A stretch of 64,000 nt of DNA from Asticcacaulis aquaticus (GCF_028550415.1 NZ_JAQQKX010000011.1:62001-126000); one strand, 5' to 3'. Shown: positions 36,339 through 45,040, counted from the first letter of the stretch. The notes: a model not told the origin generated them from the letters alone. Numbers and translations are program-made.

Positions 36339-37499
36339 TTGCCAGACGCAAAATTTGCCGCTGACAATGCCCCCGCTCTCAGCCTCATTATCTGTACCCT
36401 GAATGAAGGCGCGGCGATTCGCAGCGTCGTGACCGAGATCGGCGAACACCTGACCGGCATCGACTATGAAATCGTCGTCGTCGATGACGATTCCAAGGAC
36501 AATACCGCCGCCGAAGTCCTCGATCTGGGCAAGACCGATCCGCGCGTGCGCCTGTTCGTGCGCAAGGGCGAGCGTGGCCTGTCCTCGGCGGCGATCAAGG
36601 GCTGGGATATCGCAAAGGGCCGGGTGCTGGGCATCATGGACGGCGACGGTCAGCACGACCCGGTGGCGATCCGCGCCCTGGCCGACATGATTCTGGCCGG
36701 CGACAAGGATCTGGTCTGCGCCTCGCGCTATATCGGCAAGACCGATACCGGCCTGAGCTTTATCCGGGATCTGGGGTCCAAGGCCGCGACTCTGGCGACC
36801 GGTCTGGTGCTCAAGGTGCCGCTGACCGACCCGATGAGCGGCTGCTTCATGATGACGCGCGACTGGTACGATACGGCGCGCCCCAACCTGACCGGTGTGG
36901 GTTTCAAGATTTTGGTCGATGTCGTGGCCTCGACCAGGGTCAAGCCGCGCTTCGGTGAGGTCAAGGCGGCCCTGCGTCAGCGTCAGGGCGGCGAATCGAA
37001 ACTCGATATCCGCGTGGTGCTCGATCTGGCGGCGCTGCTGGTCGAAAAAGCCACCAATGGCATCATCACGGCGCGCTTCGTCCTGTTCGGGCTGGTGGGC
37101 GTGTCGGGCGCGTTCGTCTATGCGCTGGTTCTGGCGGTCAGCCACTATCTGCTGCGCGTCGAAGGGGCCCTGCCGCTCTATCGCTATCAGGTGCGCTGGG
37201 ACGATATCATCAATTACGGTCTGGCCATCTGGCTGTCGATGACGTGGAACTTCTGGCTCAACAATATCCTGACCTTCCGCGACAAGCGCCTCAAAGGCTG
37301 GCCGATGCTGACCGGGCTTCTGGGCTTTTATTTCGCCTGCTCGATCGGCGCGATCCTCAGCCTTGGCGTGGCGATCCTGCTGAAGGATTATTTCGGCTTC
37401 CACTGGTTCGCGGCGGGTATTTCGGCGGCGCTGTTGAGCGGCGTGTGGAACTACTGGGGCGCCAAGGCACTGGCCTGGAACCAGAAGAAGGGGATCTAA
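36339..37499 (+). CDS. GT2 glycosyltransferase fused to GtrA membrane domain (polyprenyl-phosphate sugar synthase-like)
   Basis: 386 residues. The N-terminal part (about 12-230) is a GT-A domain: SLIICTLNEGAAI, EIVVVDDDSKDNT, and the metal/nucleotide motif MDGDGQHDP at 100-108, as in dolichyl-phosphate mannose synthases. The C-terminal part (from about 245) has four GtrA-type membrane helices (FVLFGLVGVSGAFVYALVL...NFWLNNILTFRDKR). It likely makes a lipid-linked sugar from a nucleotide sugar and may help flip it. The start is TTG with AGGAG six bases before. Divergent neighbours are three GT-C enzymes that would use such a donor. Confidence 0.88.
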   Translation: MPDAKFAADNAPALSLIICTLNEGAAIRSVVTEIGEHLTGIDYEIVVVDDDSKDNTAAEVLDLGKTDPRVRLFVRKGERGLSSAAIKGWDIAKGRVLGIMDGDGQHDPVAIRALADMILAGDKDLVCASRYIGKTDTGLSFIRDLGSKAATLATGLVLKVPLTDPMSGCFMMTRDWYDTARPNLTGVGFKILVDVVASTRVKPRFGEVKAALRQRQGGESKLDIRVVLDLAALLVEKATNGIITARFVLFGLVGVSGAFVYALVLAVSHYLLRVEGALPLYRYQVRWDDIINYGLAIWLSMTWNFWLNNILTFRDKRLKGWPMLTGLLGFYFACSIGAILSLGVAILLKDYFGFHWFAAGISAALLSGVWNYWGAKALAWNQKKGI

Positions 37500-37506
37500 G
37501 GGCCTC

Positions 37507-37614
37507 GAAAGCGCATCCCAAAAAGTGCCTTGCGGTTTTTGGAATCAGATGCGCGTCTGTGAAAGCGCATCCCAAAAAGTGCCTTGCGGTTTTTGGAATC
37601 AGATGCGCGTCTGT
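37507..37614. repeat. Perfect tandem duplication of a 54-bp palindromic unit
   Basis: Two identical copies, 37507-37560 and 37561-37614, directly after the GT2-GtrA stop. Each unit starts gaaagcgcatcccaaaaagt and contains an inverted repeat with outer arms gcgcat / atgcgc and inner arms ccaaaaa / tttttgg. It is related in layout to the palindromes at 5541 and 40340. Confidence 0.92.
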
Positions 37615-37622
37615 AAAGACTC

Positions 37623-37659
37623 AAAAAAAGCCCCGCCTCCGGGGGATGAGAGGCGGGGC
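37623..37659 (-). terminator. Rho-independent terminator of the glycine-zipper gene
   Basis: Read on the minus strand: stem gccccgcctc / gaggcggggc, then seven T. It lies 50 bases past the stop of the gene at 37709-38116. Confidence 0.9.
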
Positions 37660-37708
37660 AAGTCGATCTGGAATCCCTCAGGAAGGGACGCTCTTCGGGG
37701 AGAAGGAC

Positions 37709-38116
37709 TTAGTAACGACGGTCGTAGCGATCGCGACGGTCATAGCGGTCGTCGTAACGCTCGCGACGGTCGTAACGGTCGTCATAGCGGTCGCGGCTGT
37801 TGCCGTAGTACTGGCACTTGGTGTTGTCCGAGCCGACCTTGGCACCTATCACGCCGCCGAGGACCGCACCCAGGATGGTGCCTTCGGTCTTGGCGTTGCG
37901 GGCCGAGACGCCGTTGCCGACCGCCGCACCGGCGACGGCACCCAGAATGGCGCCATTGGTCTTGTTGTTGCTCTTCTGATCGCCGCAGTTTTCAGTGTAG
38001 CGGCGGTCGTCGTAACGATCGCGAGCGGAGGCCGTGCCGACCATACCGGCGCTCAGGAGCATACCCGAGGCCACGGCCGACAGAATGATCTTCTTAGTGG
38101 TGTTGATCTTGGTCAT
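37709..38116 (-). CDS. Glycine-zipper secreted protein with Arg/Tyr/Asp tail
   Basis: 135 residues. Signal peptide (TKKIILSAVASGMLLSAGMVGTASA), then an arginine/aspartate/tyrosine segment, a glycine-zipper hairpin (NGAILGAVAGAAVGNGVSARNAKTEGTILGAVLGGVIGAKVG), then a tail of RYDDRYDRR-type repeats. Two Cys flank the zipper and could pair. Glycine-zipper 2TM-like proteins are mostly outer-membrane or periplasmic and linked to envelope stress, with no defined function. The upstream region has a striking repeat operator (38190-38237). Confidence 0.87.
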   Translation of the reverse strand: MTKINTTKKIILSAVASGMLLSAGMVGTASARDRYDDRRYTENCGDQKSNNKTNGAILGAVAGAAVGNGVSARNAKTEGTILGAVLGGVIGAKVGSDNTKCQYYGNSRDRYDDRYDRRERYDDRYDRRDRYDRRY

Positions 38117-38189
38117 GGTGGTTATTCCTCAATTTCGTGAGCGTCGGCGGGGATCGCCTTGGCCGTTGATGACACCCTTTATAAGTCTC

Positions 38190-38237
38190 CGAACCTGAAC
38201 GGTTTTTGAGAAACCCGTTCATCTTCGTTCAGGTTCG
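38190..38237 (-). promoter_or_regulatory. Nested repeat operator upstream of the glycine-zipper gene
   Basis: Outer 12-bp inverted repeat cgaacctgaacg (38190-38201) / cgttcaggttcg (38226-38237), with an inner pair aacggttt / aaacccgtt. On the minus strand TGAACG occurs twice, ten bases apart, a spacing typical of OmpR-type response-regulator sites. Another gttcaggtt is at 38370. It lies 75-120 bases before the gene, a good promoter position. The regulator is unknown. Confidence 0.6.
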
Positions 38238-38403
38238 CTTTTTTCAGGCGGCAGCATTGAGGTGCAAAATCGGGAAATTAGCGTAAGAAAACAATGCTTA
38301 CGGGGTGGTGAGGGCATGTGGGACAGATCAGACCCACGAAACCATCGAAACTTTTTTTCAGATTTTTGTTCAGGTTTTCTCACAGACTGTCTAAGGCCTC
38401 CCT

Positions 38404-39657
38404 ATGAGCGAACTGACGTGTAAAATCGAAAAAGTCGGCTTTCAGGGCGACGGTATCACTGCCGACGGCCTGTTTGTGCCCCTGACCCTGCCCGGCGAAG
38501 AGGTGCGGGTGCGCGCCGACAAGGACCACGCCAAGCTGCTGGAGGTCCTGACGCCGTCGCCTGAGCGCGTCGAGGCGGCCTGCAAGCACTTCACTGTCTG
38601 CGGCGGATGCAGCCTCCAGCACTGGGACCTGCTGCCCTATAGCCAGTGGAAGCAGGAGACGCTTGAGGTCTTGCTGTCGCGCGCCGGGCTTGAGACCGAG
38701 GTGCGGCCGATCCTGACCACGCCGCCGGGTACGCGCCGTCGCGTCGGGTTGCACGCTAAGCAGTTCAAGGGTGCCAAAGGCATCGTGCGCACAGAACTGG
38801 GGTACAAGTTGCGCCGGTCGTGGGATCAGGTGCGCATCGAGGAATGCCCGATCGCCGATCCGATCATCGTGGCGGCTATTCCTGTGTTGACCGAGATCGC
38901 GTCTCATCTGTTCGAGCACCCGAAATCGGCGCCGATCCTGTCGGTCACCGTGTCGCAGACCGGGCTCGACATCGATATCCGCGGTGTCGAACGCACCAAA
39001 AGCGGTGGCCTGAGCGCCCAGGCGCGGATGGAAATCGCCATGATCGCGCAGACCTCCGATCTGGCGCGTATCTCGCTGTCCGACGAAATCCTCTATCAGG
39101 TGCGCCTGCCTGCCGTGCGTTTCGGGCGCGCGATGGTCGAACTGCCGACGGGCTCATTCCTGCAAGCCTCGCCGAAGTCCGAAGCCGATATGGTGGGGCT
39201 GGTCAAGGCGGCGGTGAGCGGTGCGAAATCGGTCGCCGACCTGTTCTGCGGCGCGGGGACCTTTACCTTTCCGCTGGCTGAGACCGCCTCGGTCTATGCC
39301 GCCGATACGGCCGGCGGAGCGCTCAAATCGCTTAAGGCCGCGATCGGACGCACGCCGGGCCTCAAGCCCATCACGGCAGAGGTCCGCGACCTGTTCCGCG
39401 CGCCGGTGGTGGCCGAGGAAATGGCCGGTTTCGACGCCATCGTCTTCGACCCGCCGCGCGCCGGGGCCGAGGCTCAGGCCGGGCAGATCGCCCGCTCGAA
39501 AGCCGGTCGCGTGGTCGGCATCAGCTGCAACCCGCAAACCTTTGCCCGCGATGCCAAGATTTTAACGGCGGCGGGCTTTAAACTGGAGCACGTCACGCCT
39601 ATAGATCAGTTCCTGTGGTCCGGCCATGTCGAGCTGGTCGGGGTTTTTTCGCGTTAG
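38404..39657 (+). CDS. RlmD/TrmA-type RNA (uracil-5-)-methyltransferase with Fe-S cluster
   Basis: 417 residues. A short N-terminal TRAM-like domain is followed by Fe-S ligands C60, C66, C69 (CKHFTVCGGCSLQH) and C148. SAM motif I is DLFCGAGTF (279-287), then DPPRAG (349-354) and the catalytic nucleophile C375 in GISCNPQTF. The cluster motif points to the RlmC/RlmD branch (5-methyluridine in 23S rRNA) rather than TrmA; tRNA U54 is already served by trmFO in this window. The exact rRNA position cannot be told from sequence alone. Confidence 0.92.
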   Translation: MSELTCKIEKVGFQGDGITADGLFVPLTLPGEEVRVRADKDHAKLLEVLTPSPERVEAACKHFTVCGGCSLQHWDLLPYSQWKQETLEVLLSRAGLETEVRPILTTPPGTRRRVGLHAKQFKGAKGIVRTELGYKLRRSWDQVRIEECPIADPIIVAAIPVLTEIASHLFEHPKSAPILSVTVSQTGLDIDIRGVERTKSGGLSAQARMEIAMIAQTSDLARISLSDEILYQVRLPAVRFGRAMVELPTGSFLQASPKSEADMVGLVKAAVSGAKSVADLFCGAGTFTFPLAETASVYAADTAGGALKSLKAAIGRTPGLKPITAEVRDLFRAPVVAEEMAGFDAIVFDPPRAGAEAQAGQIARSKAGRVVGISCNPQTFARDAKILTAAGFKLEHVTPIDQFLWSGHVELVGVFSR

Positions 39658-39666
39658 GTACAGTTC

Positions 39667-40338
39667 TTGATTTCCGTCGTCATTCCCACCCTCAATGCCG
39701 AAGCGTCGCTGGTGCGCACGCTGGGCGCGCTGGTGCCTGCCGTGGTCGAAGGTCTGATCAAGGAAGTGATCATCGTCGATGCGGGGTCGGAGGATTCGAC
39801 GCTGGAAATCGCCGATTCGACCGGCTGTACGATCATCCGCGCCGACGCCAATCGTGGCCTGCAACTGTGGCAGGGATGCAAAGAGGCCAAGGGCGACTGG
39901 CTGCTGATCCTGCATCCGGATTCGCTGCTCGGCGACGGCTGGATGGAGCACGTCCGCGCCCATATGCGGCATCATCCGCTGCGCGCCGGTTATTTCCGGC
40001 TGGCCTTCGACGATCCGTCGTGGTTCGCCAGCCTATGGGCCGAGGTGGTAGCCTTCAATTCGCGCTGGATGGCCATTCCGTCGGGCGACCACGGCCTGTT
40101 CCTGTCGCGGGCGCTGTACGACGCGGTCGGCGGCTATAAGGATCAGGTGGCGTTCGAGGACCTGAGCATCGATCTGGCGCTTGGCCGGGCGCGGTTGCGG
40201 TCGATCCCGGTTAGCCTGACGACCAACGGCGAGCGCTTCCGCAAAGGGAGTTGGTATCTGTCGCTGTTCGGCAAGTTCTTCGGCTTCATCGCCTATTTGC
40301 TCGGTTTCCCGCCAAAGCCGCCGATAAAGAAGAGTTAA
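39667..40338 (+). CDS. Glycosyltransferase family 2 protein
   Basis: 223 residues, single GT-A domain: ISVVIPTLNAEASLVRTLGAL at the start, then KEVIIVDAGSEDST, and LLILHPDSLLGDGW in place of the usual DxD. The C-terminal part ends with a short hydrophobic stretch (FGKFFGFIAYLLGFPPKP) that may sit on the membrane. TTG start nine bases after the preceding gene, so probably translated from the same message. The pattern resembles TIGR04283-like transferases; substrate unknown. Confidence 0.85.
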   Translation: MISVVIPTLNAEASLVRTLGALVPAVVEGLIKEVIIVDAGSEDSTLEIADSTGCTIIRADANRGLQLWQGCKEAKGDWLLILHPDSLLGDGWMEHVRAHMRHHPLRAGYFRLAFDDPSWFASLWAEVVAFNSRWMAIPSGDHGLFLSRALYDAVGGYKDQVAFEDLSIDLALGRARLRSIPVSLTTNGERFRKGSWYLSLFGKFFGFIAYLLGFPPKPPIKKS

Positions 40339-40339
40339 A

Positions 40340-40384
40340 GCGCATTCCGAAAAGTGTGCAGCGGTTTTCGGAATTAAATGCGCG
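40340..40384. repeat. REP-like palindrome, 45 bp
   Basis: Outer arms gcgcat / atgcgc and inner arms tccgaaaa / ttttcgga. The core cgaaaagtgtgcagcgg differs by one base from the palindrome at 5541-5585. It separates the convergent GT2 and lytic transglycosylase genes. Confidence 0.82.
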
Positions 40385-40396
40385 GCTAGAAAAAAA

Positions 40397-42160
40397 TCAG
40401 TGATCCGCCATTACGTCGATGATCTTTGAATCCGACGCGGCCTGAGCCAGCGACTTGCTCTGTTTGCCCATAAGCTGACGATAGATCCAGTAGGACGCCA
40501 CGACCTCTTCGACATATTGGCGGGTCTGGGCCACGGGGATTGATTCCATGACCAGCAGCGAGTCGGCGTCGTCGCCGACCGAGCGCACCGCGTCCTGCAC
40601 CCACTTTTCGCCGGCATTATAGGCGGCCACGACGCGCAGCAGATCGCCGTCGATAATCCCTGATGAGGACAGTTTCAGCACGTAATCCTGACCGACCTGA
40701 AGATTGACCGCCGGGTCGAGCAACTGATCCGGCTTGCTCATCAGGCTGGAGTCGCGCGTGACCACATAGGCGGTGGCGGGCATCAGTTGCAGCAGGCCAT
40801 AGGCCCCGGCATAGCTCTTGGCCTTGGCGTTGAACTTGCTCTCTTTTTTGGCAAAGGCATAGAGCAGGGCCTTGTCGATCTTATAGCCTTCGGTGGGCGC
40901 AAGGTCCGGCATGGCGTAGTTAGACGCGTCGAACAGGCGGTCCGAGGTCTTGACCTGATTGACCGACAGGTCGTGCGCGGCCGCGAGCGCCAGCCAGTTG
41001 TTGCGCGTATCCTGATCCGGCGAACGTTGAATGGCGGTTTGCAGTTCGGTCTTCGCCTCGCCCTTACGGTTCAGTTGCACCAGCATCGAGACGCGCTTTG
41101 CCTGCGGATTGCCCTTGGCCCAGTCGAAATCGGCGTTCAGCGTCGCGGCATAGGCACCGCGCGTGCCTTCCTGAAATACCGGCGGCAGGCCTTTTTGCGC
41201 GCGCATGACGGCGGGCTCGACGCCCAGACGCTGCTCGGCCAGCAGACCGTAGAAGGTGAAGGGGAAGGAGGCCGCGAACTTGAAATAGAGGTCGGCCTCG
41301 TCCTTGCGGCCCAGCTTGGTGGCGATGCGTCCGGCCCAGTAGGCGCCGCCCGACTGGCTCCACGCGTTCTGGCTGGGGTCGTTGACGACGAAATCGAAGT
41401 GTTTCAGCGCCTCGTCATAGCGCTTGAGCCGGAACGCCGCGAGGCCCGCGACCCAGCGGTCGCCGATCTGAACGCCCAGACGGATCGCCTGATCCAGCTT
41501 GCCGTCATTATAGGCCGAACGCGCCGATTTGGGCGTCAGGGCCGAGTCGGGACCGGCGGTGGCGGCCTTGACTTCGGACTTTTGCGGCTGATTGAAGCTG
41601 ACGCCGGAGAGTTTCTGTGCGCCTTCAAGCTTCGGAAACGGTGGGTCTTCGGCACCGTCGGGTTTCTTGCGCTTGGCCAGGTTCCAGGCCCGCATGGCCT
41701 GAGGATGATCGGGATAGCGCTCCAGCCAGCTCATAAGCTCTTCGTAGGAGGCGGTGTAACCGGCGTGGAAGAGCTTGTTGAACTCGACATAGCCCATCAG
41801 GCTCTTGTCGGTGATCTTTTCGATCGAGGCGTCGGCGGCGGCGAAATCGCCTTTTTCGATGGCATCGAACGCCGCCTGATAGAGTTGCGCATCCCACGGC
41901 GACAGGCCGCTATCGAGCGCCGGATTGGCAGGGGCGACTTTCTTGAGGCTGGTATAGGCGACGGGTTTTTTCGGGGTGTCGGACGCCGAGACCAGTTGCA
42001 CCACGCCCTTGTAGGCGTTCTGCGGGGCATTGAGGATGGCATCGACGGTTTTGTCGCCCGTCTGGGCGAGGAGGGGGGAACCCACGCAAAGGCCGGTCAG
42101 CGCGGTGGCCGTCGTGATCAGGGCACGGAGGTTTCGGGCGCGCATCGCGTCTCTGGTCAA
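40397..42160 (-). CDS. Soluble lytic murein transglycosylase (SLT family)
   Basis: 587 residues, periplasmic. Signal peptide at the N-terminus, a long alpha-superhelical (TPR/Sel1-like) region to about 420, then the SLT catalytic domain. The catalytic Glu is E440 in ALLYAFAKKESKFNAKAKSYAGAYGLLQLMP, followed by the conserved AYNAGEKWV near the end. It cleaves peptidoglycan to 1,6-anhydro-muropeptides, which the AmpG-like permease at 48272 could recycle. Start TTG 42160 is favoured by GGAG seven bases before; ATG 42145 is an alternative. Confidence 0.93.
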   Translation of the reverse strand: MTRDAMRARNLRALITTATALTGLCVGSPLLAQTGDKTVDAILNAPQNAYKGVVQLVSASDTPKKPVAYTSLKKVAPANPALDSGLSPWDAQLYQAAFDAIEKGDFAAADASIEKITDKSLMGYVEFNKLFHAGYTASYEELMSWLERYPDHPQAMRAWNLAKRKKPDGAEDPPFPKLEGAQKLSGVSFNQPQKSEVKAATAGPDSALTPKSARSAYNDGKLDQAIRLGVQIGDRWVAGLAAFRLKRYDEALKHFDFVVNDPSQNAWSQSGGAYWAGRIATKLGRKDEADLYFKFAASFPFTFYGLLAEQRLGVEPAVMRAQKGLPPVFQEGTRGAYAATLNADFDWAKGNPQAKRVSMLVQLNRKGEAKTELQTAIQRSPDQDTRNNWLALAAAHDLSVNQVKTSDRLFDASNYAMPDLAPTEGYKIDKALLYAFAKKESKFNAKAKSYAGAYGLLQLMPATAYVVTRDSSLMSKPDQLLDPAVNLQVGQDYVLKLSSSGIIDGDLLRVVAAYNAGEKWVQDAVRSVGDDADSLLVMESIPVAQTRQYVEEVVASYWIYRQLMGKQSKSLAQAASDSKIIDVMADH

Positions 42161-42362
42161 GGGGGCTCTCCGTCGTTGTTGATCCGAGTCGTAGAGTGTC
42201 CACCGTCAGGCCGGAAAATCGCGGCGCGAAATCACGATGTACTAAATCAGCATCCCCCAGTGACCTATTGGTCATGATGCCCATCAAGGATGCAGTTGAA
42301 AGTCTAATCAAATCTTAATGCAAAAGCAAGTCTGACGGCTTGCACGCTTATGTGAGGGCCAA

Positions 42363-43202
42363 TTACAGAGAGGCCGTCGCTGCGAGGAAATCGGCCCAGA
42401 ACGCCTTCTTGGCCAAGGGTTGCGTTAGCAAAAACGCCGCTGGGAAGGTGGCATAGGCGGGCACCTTGGTGCCGTTGGGCAGGGCGATGTCCTGCGGCTT
42501 GCCACGCAGTTTCTGGACGCTGTCGCTGGTCCCCAAGGTCACGCGAATGGCCGTCCCACCAAGCAGAATCACGGTTTTCGGCGCGCTCAGTTCGATCAGG
42601 CGCGTCATGAACGGCGCGGTCAGGGCCACGTCCTCGTCGGTCGCCGGACGGCTGCCTGCCGGACGCCAGAACAGGCCGGGCAGCAGGGTGGCGCGCTCGG
42701 TCAGGCCCAGCGCCTTCAAAGCCGCATCGACCAGACGACCGGGTTTGCCCGTGAACGCCTCCAGCGCTTCGTCTTCGTCCGCGTCCGGCACTTCACCGAT
42801 GATCAGGACCTCGCCTTGAGTCGCGCTGCGCCCCCTGATTACGCCCTTGCCGCCTTCGTAGCGCATCGGCGCGTCGGCAAAACCGTCGATGGCCGTATAA
42901 AGCGCCTCGATCGTTGGCGCCTGAGAGGCCAGCGCGGTTGCCAGGGTGACGGCCTGATCGAGATTGAAATTTTTCAGGTTTTCCGGCCGCAACGCATTGA
43001 CGCGCGTCGCGATCGGCAGGGGTGTGACCGTGGCCAAGGTGCTGGCTTGCGCGGAATTGGCCGGGCCGCCCGCAAAACGCGATTTATTTTCCGCCAAAAG
43101 ACGGTTAGTAGGCTCGGGATCGAAGGTGTCTTCCAGCTCATGGTCGCTCAGAAAGCTGAGATAGCTTTCCCACTCCCGGATCTGTTGGGGGCTTGGCGGC
43201 AT
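42363..43202 (-). CDS. Degenerate uracil-DNA-glycosylase-family protein
   Basis: 279 residues. The fold pattern of family 4/5 UDGs is recognisable: EVLIIGEVPDADEDEA (131-146), LFWRPAGSRPATDEDVALTAPFMTRLIEL, KTVILLGGTAIRVTLG, KLRGKPQD, and ATFPAAFLLTQPLAKKAFWADF. Yet the protein has no Cys, so no Fe-S cluster, and the final motif reads ATFPAAFLL without the His of the usual HP motif. Loss of glycosylase activity, or a different substrate, is likely. Starts at ATG 43202, the only good start. Confidence 0.85.
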   Translation of the reverse strand: MPPSPQQIREWESYLSFLSDHELEDTFDPEPTNRLLAENKSRFAGGPANSAQASTLATVTPLPIATRVNALRPENLKNFNLDQAVTLATALASQAPTIEALYTAIDGFADAPMRYEGGKGVIRGRSATQGEVLIIGEVPDADEDEALEAFTGKPGRLVDAALKALGLTERATLLPGLFWRPAGSRPATDEDVALTAPFMTRLIELSAPKTVILLGGTAIRVTLGTSDSVQKLRGKPQDIALPNGTKVPAYATFPAAFLLTQPLAKKAFWADFLAATASL

Positions 43203-43331
43203 GGCGGCGCGGACACTTTGCGAAAAAAGAACCGATGAGGGTCTTTACAGTCTTTACGGAAACTGTGCCAAAAGATCAAACATCATAATCAAACGCGCCT
43301 CTGCGAAAGGCGCGACCGAGGGTTTAGAGAC

Positions 43332-45002
43332 ATGTCCGACGCCGCAGTTGAACGCGAATCGATGGAATATGACGTCGTCATCGTCGGCGGCGGTCCGGCG
43401 GGCCTGGCGGCGGCAATACGTCTGAAGCAGAAGGTGCAGGCCGACGGCGGCGACATTTCCGTGGCCCTGCTCGAAAAGGGCTCGGAAATCGGCGCGCACA
43501 TCCTGTCAGGCGCGGTGATCGACCCGTCGGGCCTGTCGGAACTGTTCCCGAACTGGAAGGAACTGGGGGCACCGCTGGAAACCGCGGTGACTGAGGACCG
43601 CTTTATCTATCTGGGGCCGCAGGGCGCGCTCGATATTTCGGCCCTGCCCATGCCGTCCTACATGAAGAACCACGGCTGCTATATCGGCTCGCTCGGCAAT
43701 CTGGCGCGCTGGCTGGCCGAACAGGCCGAGGCTCTGGGCGTCGAAATCTATCCCGGCATGGCCTGCTCCGAAGTGCTCTATGACGATAGCGGCGCGGTGG
43801 CCGGGGTCGTGGCGGGCGTGTTCGGTCTCAACCGCGAAGGCGAGCCCAAGGGCGATTATCAGCCGGGTCTGGAACTGCGGGCGAAATACACCTTCTTCGC
43901 CGAGGGCGTGCGCGGCTCGCTGTCGCAGCAAGTCATCCGTAAGTACGAGCTCGACAAGGACAGCGATTATCAGAAATACGGCCTTGGTATCAAGGAGTTG
44001 TGGAAAATACCTAAGGCGAAGCACAAGCCGGGTTATGTCCAGCACACGCTTGGCTGGCCGCTGGATGACAAAACCGGCGGCGGGTCGTTCCTCTATCACT
44101 TCGGCGATGAGTTCGTGGCTATCGGCTTCGTCGTTCACCTGAACTATCAGAACCCGTATCTGTCGCCCTTCGACGAATTCCAGCGCTTCAAGCAGCACCC
44201 GGTGGTGCGCGAGCATCTGGAAGGCGGGTCGCGCGTGTCGTACGGCGCGCGGGCGATCACCGAAGGCGGCTATCAGTCGGTGCCGAAGCTCAGCTTCCCC
44301 GGCGGGGTGCTGATCGGTTGCTCGGCGGGTTTCGTCAATGTGCCGCGCATCAAGGGCAGTCACAACGCCGTCAAGTCGGCCATTCTGGCTGCCGATGCCG
44401 CCTATAAGGCCATTGCGTCCGGCGACGCACCGTCGACTCTGGAAGCCTATGATGCGGCCTATAAGGCGTCGGACATCGCGCGCGAACTGTACGCCGTGCG
44501 TAACGTCAAGCCGCTGCTGACCAAATTCGGCACGACGCTCGGCACGCTGCTGGGTGGGGTTGAAATGATGACGACGGGCCTCTTCGGCGGCTGGTCGCCG
44601 TGGGGTACGCTGAAACACGGCAAGTCCGACGCCCAGTCGATCAAACCGGCGGCGGACTTCAAGCCGATCGCCTATCCCAAGCCCGACGGCAAGCTGAGCT
44701 TCGACAAGCTGTCCTCGGTGTTCATTTCGAACACCAACCACGAGGAAGACCAGCCGGTCCATCTGCGTCTCAAAGACCCGGAGGTGCCGATCGCCATCAA
44801 CCTGCCCAAATATGCCGAACCGGCGCAACGCTACTGCCCGGCGGGGGTCTATGAGATCGTCGAGGACGCGGGCAAGCCGCGTTTCCAGATCAACGCCCAG
44901 AACTGCGTCCACTGCAAGACCTGCGACATCAAGGACCCGACCCAGAACATCGTCTGGACGACGCCCGAAGGCGGCGGCGGGCCGAACTATCCCAATATGT
45001 AA
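43332..45002 (+). CDS. Electron-transfer flavoprotein-ubiquinone oxidoreductase
   Basis: 556 residues; passes electrons from ETF (fatty-acid and amino-acid oxidation) to the quinone pool at the inner membrane. FAD motif YDVVIVGGGPAGLAAAIRLK at the N-terminus, a GAHILSGAVIDP stretch, the membrane-dipping region with FLYHFGDEFVAIGFVVHL, and the C-terminal 4Fe-4S ligands YCPAGVYE and CVHCKTCDIKDP. Full length, start ATG 43332. A hairpin follows. Confidence 0.96.
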   Translation: MSDAAVERESMEYDVVIVGGGPAGLAAAIRLKQKVQADGGDISVALLEKGSEIGAHILSGAVIDPSGLSELFPNWKELGAPLETAVTEDRFIYLGPQGALDISALPMPSYMKNHGCYIGSLGNLARWLAEQAEALGVEIYPGMACSEVLYDDSGAVAGVVAGVFGLNREGEPKGDYQPGLELRAKYTFFAEGVRGSLSQQVIRKYELDKDSDYQKYGLGIKELWKIPKAKHKPGYVQHTLGWPLDDKTGGGSFLYHFGDEFVAIGFVVHLNYQNPYLSPFDEFQRFKQHPVVREHLEGGSRVSYGARAITEGGYQSVPKLSFPGGVLIGCSAGFVNVPRIKGSHNAVKSAILAADAAYKAIASGDAPSTLEAYDAAYKASDIARELYAVRNVKPLLTKFGTTLGTLLGGVEMMTTGLFGGWSPWGTLKHGKSDAQSIKPAADFKPIAYPKPDGKLSFDKLSSVFISNTNHEEDQPVHLRLKDPEVPIAINLPKYAEPAQRYCPAGVYEIVEDAGKPRFQINAQNCVHCKTCDIKDPTQNIVWTTPEGGGGPNYPNM

Positions 45003-45008
45003 TCCTCT

Positions 45009-45040
45009 CACTTTTGCCCCTCTGACGAGGGACAAAAGTG
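45009..45040. other. Hairpin after the ETF-QO gene
   Basis: Inverted repeat cacttttg-c-ccctc / gaggg-a-caaaagtg with a four-base loop; no T-run on either side, so a factor-independent terminator is not certain. It may act as a message-end stabiliser. Confidence 0.6.

Noticed and set aside
37507-37614. CRISPR array
   Set aside because: Two direct copies without spacers and with internal palindromes; no cas genes in the window.
37244-38140. 298-codon open frame over the 54-bp repeats
   Set aside because: It overlaps the end of the GT2-GtrA gene and runs antisense to the glycine-zipper gene; its only distinct feature is the translated repeat.
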